From positions 1,550,001 to 1,614,000 of the forward strand of contig NZ_PKFQ01000001.1 in the NCBI RefSeq assembly GCF_002939475.1: a stretch of 64,000 nucleotides of DNA, read 5' to 3'. The DNA is from Streptomyces cinnamoneus. Its GTDB lineage: Bacteria > Actinomycetota > Actinomycetes > Streptomycetales > Streptomycetaceae. Both the position numbers and the translations under genes were made by a program. Shown here piece by piece: positions 53,804 through 61,815 of the stretch. Each line of letters starts with the position of its first letter. Within the stretch, counting starts at the first letter, position 1. The notes below the pieces were generated by a model, which did not search any database, was not told the DNA's origin, and saw only the letters and a list, made by a program, of their open reading frames with translations.

Positions 53804-55219
53804 ATGATCACCAGTACTTCCGGCCGCCGTGCCGCCACGCTGTTTCTCACCACGGCCGTCGCGCTCGCCACGTGCGCCGGAGCTCAGGGCGCGGTCGCCG
53901 GGCCCCTCGGCGGGAACGGGCCGGCGGCGCTGGACGGCGTGTGGCGGGTGGACGGCTACGGCACGGTCGTCTCCGTCGAGGACGGGGGCCGGCGGATGCG
54001 CGAGTACGAGACGACGGGGATCGGCTGCCTGCCCGGCGACGTCACCGAGCTGACCCCCACCACGGCCACGCTCGAGCCGGCGGGCCCGGGCCGGGCCCGG
54101 CTCGGCTACGCCGGCAGCGTCGGCCACCGCACCCTGCGGCGCGTCGCCGCCCTGCCCGCCGCCTGCCTCGACCCGCAGCCCGCGAAGGACGCCCGTGCCG
54201 TCTTCGACACCTTCTGGCAGACATACGCGGAGAACTACCCCTTTTTCGCAATGAAGGGCGTGGACTGGCGGGCCGTCCGCGACCGCTACCGGCCGCAGGT
54301 GACGGACCGGACCACGGACGACGAGCTGTTCGCGATCCTGACGAAGATGATCGAGCCGCTGCACGACGGACACACGTCCCTGGTGCGCGGCGACTGCCGG
54401 GCCGCACCCGGCAACTGCTTCGGCGGCCACCGCACGGACACGCCGTTCCCCACCGAGGAACTGGTCGAGAAGATCGACGCGTCGATCGCCGGCCAGGTCG
54501 GCGCCGACCGGCTCCAGAAGTGGGGGCAGGGCCGCGGCAAGGGCAAGATCGCCTTCGCCGAGCTGCCGGACGGGACCGGCTACCTGCGCCTGACCGGCTT
54601 CGTCAACTACACCGACGACAGGACCTTCGAGGCGGACGCCGCCGAACTCGACCGGGCGCTGGACGCCGTCTTCACCCCGCAGCGGGTGCGGGACCTGCGC
54701 GGCCTGGTCCTCGACCTCCGTCTCAACGGCGGTGGCTCGGACCGGCTGGGCCTGCGCGTGGCCGAGCGGCTCACGGACCGCCCGTACACGGCCTACCTCA
54801 AGCAGGCGCGCAACGATCCGCGGGACCCGGGGAAGTTCACGCCGGCCGAGCCGGTGCGGGTGCTGCCGCACCGCGGCGCGGTCTACACCGGACCGGTCGC
54901 GGTCCTCACCGGGCGGCTGACGATCAGCGCGGGCGAGACGACGACGCAGGCGCTGACGGGGCGTGCGCCCCGGGTGGTGCGGATCGGGCAGAACACGAAC
55001 GGGTCCTTCTCCGACGTGCTGGAGCGGCGGCTGCCGAACGGATGGGGCTTCGGGCTGCCGAACGAGGAGTTCCTCGACCCGGCGACCGGGCGGTCGTACG
55101 ACGGGGACGGGATCGCGCCGGATGTGCGGGTTCCGGTCTTCACGGACGAGGAGTTCGCGGCGGGGCGGGACTCGGCGCTGGCGGAGGCGCGGCGGCGGCT
55201 GACGCGCCGGACGGGCTGA
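53804..55219 (+). CDS. Secreted S41-family peptidase
   Basis: 471 aa. ATG at 53804 with GGAAGG 7 bases upstream. The signal peptide is about 32 residues (RRAATLFLTTAVALATCAGA...AVA). A middle domain has FDTFWQTYAENYPFFAMKGVDW, divided at its own aromatics, and LHDGHTSLVRGDC. The catalytic domain contains GLVLDLRLNGGGSDRLGLRVAE (about 306-327) and TISAGETTTQALTG with the nucleophilic Ser. The usual Lys is not obvious, since the following IGQNTNGSFSD carries no Lys. No PDZ domain was recognised. The family cleaves C-terminal or unfolded peptides. It is inserted between recN and nadK, which are close neighbours in mycobacteria. Confidence 0.85.
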   Translation: MITSTSGRRAATLFLTTAVALATCAGAQGAVAGPLGGNGPAALDGVWRVDGYGTVVSVEDGGRRMREYETTGIGCLPGDVTELTPTTATLEPAGPGRARLGYAGSVGHRTLRRVAALPAACLDPQPAKDARAVFDTFWQTYAENYPFFAMKGVDWRAVRDRYRPQVTDRTTDDELFAILTKMIEPLHDGHTSLVRGDCRAAPGNCFGGHRTDTPFPTEELVEKIDASIAGQVGADRLQKWGQGRGKGKIAFAELPDGTGYLRLTGFVNYTDDRTFEADAAELDRALDAVFTPQRVRDLRGLVLDLRLNGGGSDRLGLRVAERLTDRPYTAYLKQARNDPRDPGKFTPAEPVRVLPHRGAVYTGPVAVLTGRLTISAGETTTQALTGRAPRVVRIGQNTNGSFSDVLERRLPNGWGFGLPNEEFLDPATGRSYDGDGIAPDVRVPVFTDEEFAAGRDSALAEARRRLTRRTG

Positions 55220-55229
55220 CGCGCGGTGT

Positions 55230-55276
55230 CCTCGAATCGCCGGACGGGCTCAAAGAGCCCGTCCGGCGATTCGAGG
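55230..55276. terminator. Very strong bidirectional terminator
   Basis: A 22-bp perfect stem (55230-55251 with 55255-55276) and loop AAA. It begins 10 bases after the S41 stop and ends 1 base before the nadK stop, so it serves both convergent genes. Confidence 0.88.
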
Positions 55277-55277
55277 T

Positions 55278-56210
55278 CTAGTGCGGCGCCCCGCGCCAGC
55301 CCGCCACCGGCAGGGCGAACTTCGCCACCAGCCGGTCCGTGAACGACGCGTGGTGCAGCCGCGCCAGGCGGACCGGCACCGCTCCGCGCCGCACCTCCAC
55401 CCGCGCCCCGGCCGGCAGTTCCACGCTCCGTCGCCCGTCACACCACAGCACCCCGTTCGGCGTCTGCGGCTGCACCTCCACCGCCAGCACCGAGTCCGGC
55501 GCCGTCACCAGCGGCTTGGCGAACAGCGCGTGCGCGCTGATCGGCACCATGAGCAGGGCCTCCACCTCCGGCCAGACCACCGGCCCGCCCGCGGAGAAGG
55601 CGTACGCGGTCGACCCCGTCGGCGTGGCGCACACGACGCCGTCGCCGCCGAAGCGGGACACCGGACGGCCGTCGACCTCCGTGACGACCTCCAGCAGCCG
55701 CTCCCGCGCCGCCTTCTCGACCGACGCCTCGTTCAGCGCCCAGTCCGTGTGCACGACGTGCCCGTCGGTGCGGACGAGCACGTCGATGGTCATCCGCTCC
55801 TCGACCTCGTACGCGCGCGTCACGACCCGGTCGACGACCTTGTCGAGGTCGTCCCGCTCGGCCTCGGCGAGGAAGCCGACCCGTCCGAGGTTGACGCCCA
55901 GCATCGGCACCCCGGACCGCCGGGCGAACTCCGCGCCGCGCAGCAAGGTGCCGTCGCCGCCGAGCACCACCAGCAGCTCGCAGCCCTCAAGGACGTCCGG
56001 ACAGCCGGGCCCGGCCTCGACGCGCTGCGCCGAGGCCGGCAGCGGCAGGTCCGCGGCCTCCTCGGCCAGCACGCGCACGCCGATGCCGCAGCGCAGCAGG
56101 CCCTGGACGACGAGCTCCGCGCTGCGGATGGCCGCGGGGCGGCCGGTGTGGGCGAGCAGGAAGACAGTGCGTCCGGTCGTTGTTGCTGATGGTGCTTCTG
56201 AAGTGGTCAA
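55278..56210 (-). CDS. nadK: NAD kinase
   Basis: 310 aa. TTG at 56210 overlaps the tlyA stop (TTGA). The phosphate-binding GGDGTLLRGAEFARRSG (about 94-110) carries the catalytic Asp. LGVNLGRVGFLAE and DWALNEASVEKAARERLLEV, with the NE motif, follow, then DGVVCATPTGSTAYAFSAGG (about 189-208). It phosphorylates NAD to NADP using ATP or polyphosphate. Streptomyces usually has two NAD kinases; this is the tlyA-linked one. The TTG start and coupling suggest modest, linked translation. Confidence 0.93.
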   Translation of the reverse strand: MTTSEAPSATTTGRTVFLLAHTGRPAAIRSAELVVQGLLRCGIGVRVLAEEAADLPLPASAQRVEAGPGCPDVLEGCELLVVLGGDGTLLRGAEFARRSGVPMLGVNLGRVGFLAEAERDDLDKVVDRVVTRAYEVEERMTIDVLVRTDGHVVHTDWALNEASVEKAARERLLEVVTEVDGRPVSRFGGDGVVCATPTGSTAYAFSAGGPVVWPEVEALLMVPISAHALFAKPLVTAPDSVLAVEVQPQTPNGVLWCDGRRSVELPAGARVEVRRGAVPVRLARLHHASFTDRLVAKFALPVAGWRGAPH

Positions 56211-57019
56211 CGGGGCCCCTCCGCCACTGCACGGTCAACATCCGCCGGGTCCAGTTCGGGCGCACCGGCGCGCAGCCACAGAAAGTACTCGACATTGCCC
56301 GACGGTCCGGGCAGCGGGCTCGCTGTGACCCCCAGTACGCCGAGCCCGAGCTGCGCCGCCCGCGCCGCGACGGCCCGCACGGCCTCGGCCCGCAGCTCGG
56401 CGCTGCGCACGACGCCACCGGTGCCGAGGCGCTCCTTGCCCACCTCGAACTGCGGCTTGACCATGAGCACGAGGTCCGCGTCGGGGGCTGCGCAGCCGAC
56501 GAGGGCGGGCAGGACCAGGCCGAGGGGAATGAAGGACAGGTCGCCCACGACCAGGTCGACCGGCTCCCCGTCGATCTGCTCCAGCGTCAACTCGCGTACG
56601 TTGGTCCGGTCCTTCACGGTGACCCGCTCGTCGCTCTGCAGCGACCAGGCCAGCTGGCCGTAGCCGACGTCGACGGCGACGACATGGGCGACGCCCGCCC
56701 GCAGCAGGACGTCGGTGAAGCCGCCCGTCGACGCGCCGGCGTCGAGCGCCCGCCGGCCCTCGACCTTCAGCCCCAGGGGGACGAAGGCGGCGAGGGCGCC
56801 CGCGAGCTTGTGGCCCCCACGCGAGACGTAGTCCGGGTCGCTGTCGTCCTGGGTGACGACGAGGGCGGCGCTGGTCTCCACCTGGGTGGCGGGTTTGGTC
56901 GCCGTCGTGCCGCCGACGGTCACCCGGCCGGCGGCGATCAGCTGACTCGCGTGCTCGCGCGAGCGGGCCAGCTTGCGGCGCACCAGCTCCGCGTCGAGTC
57001 GGCGGCGGGTCACTGCCAC
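56207..57019 (-). CDS. tlyA: TlyA-family rRNA 2'-O-methyltransferase
   Basis: 270 aa. GTG at 57019 with AGGAG about 11 bases upstream. An N-terminal S4 domain (RRLDAELVRRKLARSREHAS, about 5-24) precedes DPDYVSRGGHKLAGALAAF. The FtsJ-like methyltransferase follows, with SAM motif LDAGASTGGFTDVLLRAG (about 92-109), VVGDLSFIPLGLVLPAL and MVKPQFEVGKERLG. The K-D-K-E catalytic set is plausible. TlyA 2'-O-methylates cytidines in 16S and 23S rRNA and confers capreomycin susceptibility. The order tlyA-nadK, with recN further on, is shared with mycobacteria. Confidence 0.92.
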   Translation of the reverse strand: MAVTRRRLDAELVRRKLARSREHASQLIAAGRVTVGGTTATKPATQVETSAALVVTQDDSDPDYVSRGGHKLAGALAAFVPLGLKVEGRRALDAGASTGGFTDVLLRAGVAHVVAVDVGYGQLAWSLQSDERVTVKDRTNVRELTLEQIDGEPVDLVVGDLSFIPLGLVLPALVGCAAPDADLVLMVKPQFEVGKERLGTGGVVRSAELRAEAVRAVAARAAQLGLGVLGVTASPLPGPSGNVEYFLWLRAGAPELDPADVDRAVAEGPR

Positions 57020-57033
57020 GTGCGGTTCAGCTC

Positions 57034-57279
57034 CTAAAGGTCGTACGGGCGCGTGGGGCCCGTGGGCCCGGGGCGCTGGTCGAGGGCGCTGAGCGCCTCG
57101 CGCAGCCCCTGGTGTACATCCTCGTACACCTCCAGGTGTCCGCTCACGGCGAGGTGGTCCGCGTCCTCCAGCCGGGCCAGGCCGGCGTCCACCGCGGCGT
57201 GGCCGGTGGGGGTGCGGTCGACGCCGAGCGGCCGGGGGGCGGCGGGCTCGCCGGGCTCGGGGGCCATCGGATCGGTCAT
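57034..57279 (-). CDS. Small hypothetical protein upstream of tlyA
   Basis: 81 aa. ATG at 57279. It is Pro/Ala-rich at first, then has GHAAVDAGLARLEDADHLAV, an amphipathic helix, and HLEVYEDVHQGLREALSAL. It stops 15 bases before the tlyA start, so it is co-transcribed. It matches in position and type the small hypothetical upstream of tlyA in M. tuberculosis (Rv1693, from memory). The function is unknown. Confidence 0.75.
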   Translation of the reverse strand: MTDPMAPEPGEPAAPRPLGVDRTPTGHAAVDAGLARLEDADHLAVSGHLEVYEDVHQGLREALSALDQRPGPTGPTRPYDL

Positions 57280-57348
57280 GGACCCGACGCTACCCCGGAA
57301 CGGGTGTTTCTCCGGTGTTCCGGGCATCGCGGTGTACCGTCCATTGCG

Positions 57349-57696
57349 ATGGCGACCATTGAGGAGTGCCTGGACGCACTCGACCGGCTGGCGGAGAACC
57401 TCTCGGGGGCGAGCGCGGAGCTGCGCGGCGCCGCCGCGCTGGACCGCTCGCTCAGCTGCCACGTCACCGACCTCGACGCCACCTTCACCGGCCACCTCAG
57501 GGACGGCCACCTCAAGGAGGTGCGCACGCTGGAGGGCGCCCCCGAGCAACGGGCGGAGATCGCTCTGGAGATGACGAGCGAGGACCTGGTGGCGCTGGTC
57601 GACGGCAGGCTGCACTTCGCGCGCGCCTGGGCCAGCGGCCGGGTCAGGGTGAAGGCGCCGCTGCGGGACCTGCTGCGGCTGCGCTCGGTCCTGTAG
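57349..57696 (+). CDS. SCP2 sterol-transfer-like domain protein
   Basis: 115 aa, a single domain. ATG at 57349. The fold is suggested by LDALDRLAENLSGA, then LSCHVTDLDATFTGHLRDGHL, which is broken by its own charged residues, and the SCP2 pattern EIALEMTSEDLVALVDGRL followed by FARAWASGRVRVKAPLRDLLRLR. SCP2 domains bind lipids or acyl-CoAs in a hydrophobic tunnel. The ligand here is unknown. Its last 53 bp overlap the 3' end of the siderophore ATPase gene on the opposite strand, an uncommon convergent coding overlap. It is divergent from the tlyA operon. Confidence 0.8.
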   Translation: MATIEECLDALDRLAENLSGASAELRGAAALDRSLSCHVTDLDATFTGHLRDGHLKEVRTLEGAPEQRAEIALEMTSEDLVALVDGRLHFARAWASGRVRVKAPLRDLLRLRSVL

Positions 57697-58501
57697 GGGC
57701 GGCCTCCCGGGGCGTACGGGCCGTCCGGGCGGCCGGCACGACCAGCGGGGTCCCGGTCTGCGGGTCGTCGATGACCTGGCAGCGCAGCCCGAAGACACGC
57801 TCGACCAGGCCGGCGGTCACCACCTCGGACGGCGGCCCCTCGGCCACGACGCGCCCGTCGCGCATGGCGATCAGGTGGGTGGCGTAGCGCGCGGCGTGGT
57901 TGAGGTCGTGCAGGACGGCGACGAGGGTGCGGCCCTGGGTCTCGTGGAGGTCGGCGCACAGGTCGAGGACCTCGATCTGGTGCTGGATGTCGAGGTAGGT
58001 GGTGGGCTCGTCGAGCAGCAGCAGCGGGGTGCGCTGGGCGAGGGCCATGGCGATCCACACGCGCTGGCGCTGGCCGCCGGACAGCTCGTCGACGTAGCGG
58101 TCGGCGAGCGCCGCCACCCCGGTGGCGGCCATGGACTCCTCGACGATCCGCTCGTCCTCCGGCGACCACTGGCGCAGCAGGCCCTGGTGGGGGTGGCGGC
58201 CGCGGGCGACGAGGTCGGCGACGGTGATGCCGTCCGGCGCGACCGAGGACTGCGGCAGCAGCCCGAGCGTGCGGGCCACCTTCCGGGCCGGGTACGAGCC
58301 GATGGCCTGGCCGTCCAGGAGGACCGAGCCGGCCCGCGGCTTCAGCATCCGGGACAGGGCGCGCAGCAGCGTGGACTTGCCGCAGGCGTTGGGGCCCACG
58401 ATGACGGTGAAGGAGTGGTCGGGGACGGCGACCGACAGGTCTTCCGCGATGACCCGCCCGTCGTAGGCGAGGGTGACGGATTCGGCCGTCAGTCGGCTCA
58501 C
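57644..58501 (-). CDS. Ferric-siderophore ABC transporter ATP-binding protein (FecE/FepC type)
   Basis: 285 aa from the GTG at 58501, with AGGAG 7 bases upstream. A GTG at 58552, overlapping the upstream permease stop as GTGA, would add 17 residues rich in His-Pro. Walker A is VGPNACGKSTLLRALSRM (about 36-53). The signature is VDELSGGQRQRVWIAMALAQ (about 137-156), Walker B is LLLLDEPTTYLDIQHQ, and the H-loop is VAVLHDLNHAARY. It powers uptake of a ferric siderophore. A roughly 25-residue Ala/Pro tail lies in the overlap with the SCP2 gene. It is the last gene of the permease-permease-ATPase operon. Confidence 0.92.
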   Translation of the reverse strand: MSRLTAESVTLAYDGRVIAEDLSVAVPDHSFTVIVGPNACGKSTLLRALSRMLKPRAGSVLLDGQAIGSYPARKVARTLGLLPQSSVAPDGITVADLVARGRHPHQGLLRQWSPEDERIVEESMAATGVAALADRYVDELSGGQRQRVWIAMALAQRTPLLLLDEPTTYLDIQHQIEVLDLCADLHETQGRTLVAVLHDLNHAARYATHLIAMRDGRVVAEGPPSEVVTAGLVERVFGLRCQVIDDPQTGTPLVVPAARTARTPREAAPTGPSAAAAGPAAAPSP

Positions 58502-58548
58502 GGTCTGGCTCCTGGGGTGGGGGTGCGGGTGCAGGTGCGGGTGCGGGT

Positions 58549-59631
58549 TCACATTCGTCCTGCCCTGCGCTCGGTGAACAGCAGCCACAGCAGATAGCAG
58601 CCGCCGAGCATCCCGGTGAGGGCCCCGACGGGCAGGTGGTCGGGGCCGAAGAGCCGCTGGGCGGCCCAGTCCGCGGTCACCAGCAGCGCGGCGCCCGCAC
58701 ACGCGGCGGCGGTGAGGCCGGGCCCGGAGCCGCGGGTGAGCCGCCGGGCGAGCTGGGGCGCGGCGAGGGCGACGAAGGCGATGGGGCCCGCGGCGGCCGT
58801 GGCGGCGGAGGTCAGCAGGACGGCGGCCGCCATGGTGACCAGGCGGGTGCGCTCGACGGGCACGCCGAGGGCGTGCGCGGCGTCGTCACCCATCTCCAGC
58901 ATCCGCAGGGCGCGGCCGTGGCCGAGGACGAGCGGGACGAGCACGGCGCACGCGGCCAGCAGGGGCCACACCTGGTCCCAGTCGCGGCCGTTGAGGGAGC
59001 CGACCATCCACGCCGTCGAGCGCGTGGCGTCGGTGAGGCTGGCCTTGGTGAGGAGGTAGCCGACGACGGCGGTGAGGACGGCGGCCATGGCGATGCCGAC
59101 GAGCACGAAGCGGTAGCCGTGCACGCCCTTCTTCCAGGCGAGCGCGTAGATGGCGGCGCCGGAGGCGAGGCCGCCGGCGACCGACCCGGCGGCGACCGCC
59201 GTGGTGCCGCCCTGGAAGAGGACGATGACCGTCAGCGCCCCGGCGGCCGAGCCCTGGCCGAGGCCTATGACGTCGGGGCTGCCCAGGGGGTTGCGGGAGA
59301 CGGTCTGGAAGACGGCGCCGGCGAGGGCGAGGGCCGCGCCGGCGAGCAGGCCGACCAGGACCCTCGGCAGCCGCAGGTCCCGCACGATGAACTCCTCCGC
59401 CGGGGTGCCGCCGCCGGTGAGGGTCCGCAGGACGTCGGCGGCCGACATGGGGTAGTCGCCGGTGCCGACGAGGGCGACGGAGGCGGCCAGGGCGACGGCC
59501 AGCAGGGCCAGGACGACCAGCGCCGCGCGGGCGTCGACGCGCAGGGAGAGCCCGCCGCGGGTACGCAGGGCACGTGGGAAGCGCGAGACATGCGGGGAGC
59601 GCGGGGACGTGACGGCTCGTGTGCCTGTCAT
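58549..59631 (-). CDS. Ferric-siderophore ABC transporter permease (FecCD family)
   Basis: 360 aa. ATG at 59631 overlaps the upstream permease stop (ATGA). About ten TM segments are seen. Family motifs are LRLPRVLVGLLAGAALALAGA (split by its own Gly, about 95-115), FQTVSRNPLGSPDVIGLGQGS (about 116-136) and the coupling-helix region GVPVERTRLVTMAAAVLLTS. The C-terminus GPIAFVALAAPQLARRL is followed by LPVGALTGMLGGCYLLWLL. It pairs with the permease at 59628 as the BtuC/FecC-type heterodimer and moves the siderophore across the membrane. Confidence 0.92.
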   Translation of the reverse strand: MTGTRAVTSPRSPHVSRFPRALRTRGGLSLRVDARAALVVLALLAVALAASVALVGTGDYPMSAADVLRTLTGGGTPAEEFIVRDLRLPRVLVGLLAGAALALAGAVFQTVSRNPLGSPDVIGLGQGSAAGALTVIVLFQGGTTAVAAGSVAGGLASGAAIYALAWKKGVHGYRFVLVGIAMAAVLTAVVGYLLTKASLTDATRSTAWMVGSLNGRDWDQVWPLLAACAVLVPLVLGHGRALRMLEMGDDAAHALGVPVERTRLVTMAAAVLLTSAATAAAGPIAFVALAAPQLARRLTRGSGPGLTAAACAGAALLVTADWAAQRLFGPDHLPVGALTGMLGGCYLLWLLFTERRAGRM

Positions 59632-60686
59632 AGCTGGGCCATCTTCCGGCGGCGGACGAGGTGGATGAAGAGGGGACCGCCCACGAGGGCGGTGACGACG
59701 CCGACCTGGAGCTCGGACGGGCGGACCACGACGCGGCCGGCGATGTCCGTGCCGAGCAGCAGCACCGGCGAGAGCAGGGCCGCGTACGGCAGGATCCAGC
59801 GCAGGTCGGGGCCGGTGAACGAGCGGACGATGTGGGGGACCATCAGCCCCACGAAGACGATGGGCCCGCAGGCGGCGGTCGCGGCGCCGCACAGCAGCGT
59901 GACCGCGGTCAGGGCGAGGGCACGGGTGAGGGCCGGCCTGCTGCCGAGGGCGCGGGCCTGGTCGTCGCCGAGCGCCATGGCGTTGAGGGGCCTCGCCAGC
60001 GCGAGCGCGAGGAGGACGCCCACGACGACGAACGGGGCGACCTGACCGACGAGGTCCGCGTTGGCGGAGGCCAGCGAGCCGACCGTCCAGAAGCGCATCC
60101 TGTCCAGGGCGGCGGAGTCCAGCAGCTCGACGGAGTAGATGTAGCCGTTGAGGGCGGCGGTGACGGCGGTGCCCGCGAGGGCCAGGCGCACGGGCGTGGC
60201 CCCGCGGGTGCCCCCCAGCGCGTACACCACGAGGGACACGGCCGCGGCGCCCAGGAAGGCGAGCCACACGTAGCCGGTCAGCGAGGTGACGCCGAGAAGA
60301 CTGATGCCGGAGACGACGGCGGCCGCGGCCCCGGCGTTGACGCCGAACAGCCCCGGGTCGGCGAGCGGGTTGCGGGTCAGGGCCTGCATGACCGCGCCCG
60401 CGAGCCCGAGCGCGGCGCCGGCGAGCAGACCGAGGAGGGTGCGGGGGACGCGGACGTCGCGCACGACGACGTCGGTGTCGCTGCCGGCGTAGTGGAACAG
60501 CCCGTGCCAGACCTGGTCGACGGGGATCTGCTTGGCGCCCACGGCGACGGACGCGACCGTGACCAGCAGCAGCGCGCCGAGGGCGAGGAGCAGCCCGGCG
60601 GCCCGTGCGGCGTTGCGGCTGACGCCGCGTCGGCGGGCTGGCGTCGCCGGGGCGGGGCTCGGTGGAGGGGGACTGTCGACCAACAC
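59628..60686 (-). CDS. Ferric-siderophore ABC transporter permease (FecCD family)
   Basis: 352 aa from the GTG at 60686. The start lies only 4 bases from the iron box and no ribosome binding site is visible, so the transcript may be leaderless or the true start lies further in. Motifs are VRVPRTLLGLLAGAALGLAGA (broken at its own Gly), MQALTRNPLADPGLFGVNAGA and CGPIVFVGLMVPHIVRSFTG. About ten TM helices. It is the first gene of the leftward permease-permease-ATPase operon, with the substrate-binding protein encoded divergently. The iron box controls both directions. Confidence 0.9.
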   Translation of the reverse strand: MLVDSPPPPSPAPATPARRRGVSRNAARAAGLLLALGALLLVTVASVAVGAKQIPVDQVWHGLFHYAGSDTDVVVRDVRVPRTLLGLLAGAALGLAGAVMQALTRNPLADPGLFGVNAGAAAAVVSGISLLGVTSLTGYVWLAFLGAAAVSLVVYALGGTRGATPVRLALAGTAVTAALNGYIYSVELLDSAALDRMRFWTVGSLASANADLVGQVAPFVVVGVLLALALARPLNAMALGDDQARALGSRPALTRALALTAVTLLCGAATAACGPIVFVGLMVPHIVRSFTGPDLRWILPYAALLSPVLLLGTDIAGRVVVRPSELQVGVVTALVGGPLFIHLVRRRKMAQL

Positions 60687-60690
60687 GTGG

Positions 60691-60709
60691 TTAGGTTAGC
60701 CTACCCTGA
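60691..60709. promoter_or_regulatory. Iron box in a divergent promoter
   Basis: TTAGGTTAGCCTACCCTGA matches the iron-box consensus in its left half fully and in the right half with mismatches. It lies between the leftward permease operon (start 60686) and the rightward binding-protein gene (start 60743), so one DmdR/IdeR site can repress both. Confidence 0.85.
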
Positions 60710-60742
60710 GTCTCATTCCTCCCAGAGAGAAGCACCAACCCC

Positions 60743-61771
60743 ATGAGCACCCCCCGCACCTTCACCGTATCCCGCCGCGGCCTCCTCGCCGCGGGCGGCG
60801 CCCTGGGCGTCGGCGCCCTCCTGACGGCCTGTGGGGGTGGCGGCTCCAAGGGCTCGTCCGACGCGTCCGACGGCGGCAAGGGCGGGCCGTGGACGTTCAA
60901 GGACGACCGCGGGCAGACCGTGAAGGCCGCCGGCACCCCCCGGCGCATCGTCGCCTTCACCGGCACCGCCGCCGCCCTGCACGACTTCGGCGTCGAATGC
61001 GTCGGCGTCTTCGGCCCCACCCGGCTCGAGAACGGCAAGCCCGACCCGCAGGCCGGCGACCTCGACGTCGACAAGGTGACCGTCCTCGGCAACACCTGGG
61101 GCGAGTTCCGCGTCGAGAAGTACGCCGCCCTCAAGCCCGACCTGCTCGTCAGCAACATGTTCGAACCGGACGCCCTCTGGTACGTGCCCGAGGAGAGCAA
61201 GAAGAAGATCCTCGGCCTCGCCCCCAGCGTCGGCCTCACCTCCGCCCGGGTCTCCATGCTGGAACCCATCAAGCGCTACGCCCAACTGGCCGAGTCCCTC
61301 GGCGCCGACCTCGGCGCCAAGAAGGTCACCGACGCCAAGGCCCGCTTCGAACAGGCCGCGGAGACGCTGCGCAAGGCCGCCAAGGCCAACCCCGTCAAGG
61401 TCCTGGCCGCCTCCGGCAGCGCCGACCTGTTCTACGCCTCCAACCCGGCCGTCAACGCCGACCTGATGTACTTCCGCGAGCTGGGCGTCGACCTCGTCGT
61501 CCCCGAAAAGCTCGACAAGGGCGGCTACTTCGAGAGCCTGAGCTGGGAGAACGCCGACAAGTACCAGGCCGATCTGATCCTGCTGGACAGCCGCACCTCC
61601 GCGCTCCAGCCCAAGGACCTCGCCGCCAAGCCGACCTGGGGGAAGCTCCCCGCCGTCAAGGCCGGACAGGTCGCCCCCTGGCTCAGCGAACCCCGCTTCT
61701 CCTACGCCGGCTGCGCACCGCTGCTCGAAGGCCTCGCCGCCGCCATCGAGAAGGCCGAGAAGACGTCCTGA
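60743..61771 (+). CDS. Ferric-siderophore substrate-binding lipoprotein
   Basis: 342 aa. ATG at 60743. The signal peptide has SRRGLLAAGGALGVGALLTAC, which combines an RR-containing n-region with the lipobox LTAC at about Cys30; it is split here from a Gly/Ser-rich linker. The periplasmic-binding fold follows: GTPRRIVAFTGTAAALHDFG (about 64-83), VGVFGPTRL, KPDLLVSNMF (about 132-141), then DLFYASNPAVNADL and LGVDLVVPEKLDKGGYF. The RR suggests possible Tat export. The protein delivers ferric siderophore to the permeases. It is co-transcribed with the siderophore-interacting protein downstream. Confidence 0.92.
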   Translation: MSTPRTFTVSRRGLLAAGGALGVGALLTACGGGGSKGSSDASDGGKGGPWTFKDDRGQTVKAAGTPRRIVAFTGTAAALHDFGVECVGVFGPTRLENGKPDPQAGDLDVDKVTVLGNTWGEFRVEKYAALKPDLLVSNMFEPDALWYVPEESKKKILGLAPSVGLTSARVSMLEPIKRYAQLAESLGADLGAKKVTDAKARFEQAAETLRKAAKANPVKVLAASGSADLFYASNPAVNADLMYFRELGVDLVVPEKLDKGGYFESLSWENADKYQADLILLDSRTSALQPKDLAAKPTWGKLPAVKAGQVAPWLSEPRFSYAGCAPLLEGLAAAIEKAEKTS

Positions 61772-61815
61772 CGCCGGGGCCCCGACCACCGATCCCCGAA
61801 AGGAGCGCGTCCCGC

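Noticed and set aside
58502..58552. His-Pro-rich N-terminal metal-binding leader on the siderophore ATPase
   Set aside because: A GTG with a strong ribosome binding site lies at 58501, after the His-rich segment, so the segment is probably not translated. It remains an alternative start.
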